This document shows positions 10,744 through 10,836 of a stretch of DNA of 10,836 nucleotides, one piece after another. Numbering within the stretch: the stretch's first letter is position 1; each line of letters begins with the position of its first letter. The position numbers and the translations under genes are program-made. Source of the stretch: an uncultured Christensenella sp. GTDB taxonomy: Bacteria; Bacillota; Clostridia; Christensenellales; UBA1242. The stretch covers positions 1 to 10,836 of the forward strand of contig CASFFJ010000176.1 in the NCBI GenBank assembly GCA_949293915.1. The letters are read 5' to 3'. The notes beneath the pieces were generated by a model. That model was not told the DNA's origin. It searched no databases and saw only the letters and a program-made list of their open reading frames with translations.

Positions 10744-10836
10744 ATGAATATATTTAAAGAATTAAGAAAAAAACAAAAACTAACTCAAGTAGAGTTAGCA
10801 AAATTACTAAATTTAAATCAAACAACAGTTGGAAAA
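10744..10836 (+). CDS. XRE-family repressor, N-terminal part, cut by window edge
   Basis: ATG at 10744 lies 6 nt after AGGAGG (10732-10737). The 31 codons inside the window read MNIFKELRKKQKLTQVELAK, then LLNLNQTTVGK, the first three helices of an XRE helix-turn-helix domain. It is the only plus-strand protein gene I support. It is divergent from, and paralogous to, the 71-aa regulator. In prophages this position is usually taken by the maintenance repressor, with the integrase often further in the same direction; that part lies beyond the window. Confidence 0.85.
   Translation, partial: MNIFKELRKKQKLTQVELAKLLNLNQTTVGK

Overview
This is a very AT-rich window from a low-GC bacterium of the Firmicutes type. 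Shine-Dalgarno sites are strong (AAGGAG, AGGAG, AGGGGG), TTG and GTG starts are used, and TGA serves as a stop, so the code is standard and not the Mollicutes code. I cannot name the genus.

Most of the window looks like an integrated filamentous-phage (inovirus-like) prophage. The main evidence is a Zot/gene-I-type assembly ATPase (1091-2215), a 34-residue hydrophobic coat-protein candidate (3121-3225) and a run of single- or double-membrane-span proteins with large extracytoplasmic parts. All but the rightmost gene are on the minus strand. The left boundary is a 3' fragment of tRNA-Ser(UGA) at 390-450, which looks like an attachment site. Beyond it (1-389) lie a tRNA-type terminator and the start of a host gene for a class III nucleotidyl cyclase resembling Pycsar cyclases.

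Reading from right to left along the prophage: (1) a divergent repressor switch at 10392-10836, with a good promoter and a 30-bp inverted-repeat operator; (2) early genes at 8184-10389, comprising a Cys-rich coiled-coil protein, an XRE plus probable ribbon-helix-helix regulator, an unknown 107-aa protein, and a DUF6291-like replication-type protein whose gene contains a 10-bp-phased TTCGTT array and is broken by a frameshift; (3) a small conserved-type ORF (7857-8048); (4) the envelope/structural module at 3121-7707, with a lipocalin-like membrane protein, two membrane proteins joined by an ATGA overlap, a coiled-coil adhesin with Listeria-Bacteroides (Flg_new) repeats, and the coat candidate followed by a stem-loop; (5) an assembly end at 640-3076, with a PemK/MazF-like protein, the Zot ATPase and an AT-hook coiled-coil protein.

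The least expected signals do not encode protein. Two plus-strand promoters, each followed by structured sequence and a Rho-independent terminator, predict small RNAs at about 2438-2556 and 9337-9403, opposite to all the phage genes. A 70-bp stretch of the adhesin gene recurs in the same reading frame near the end of the unrelated early gene at 9893. No recognisable rolling-circle Rep or integrase lies in the window; they may be beyond the right edge.
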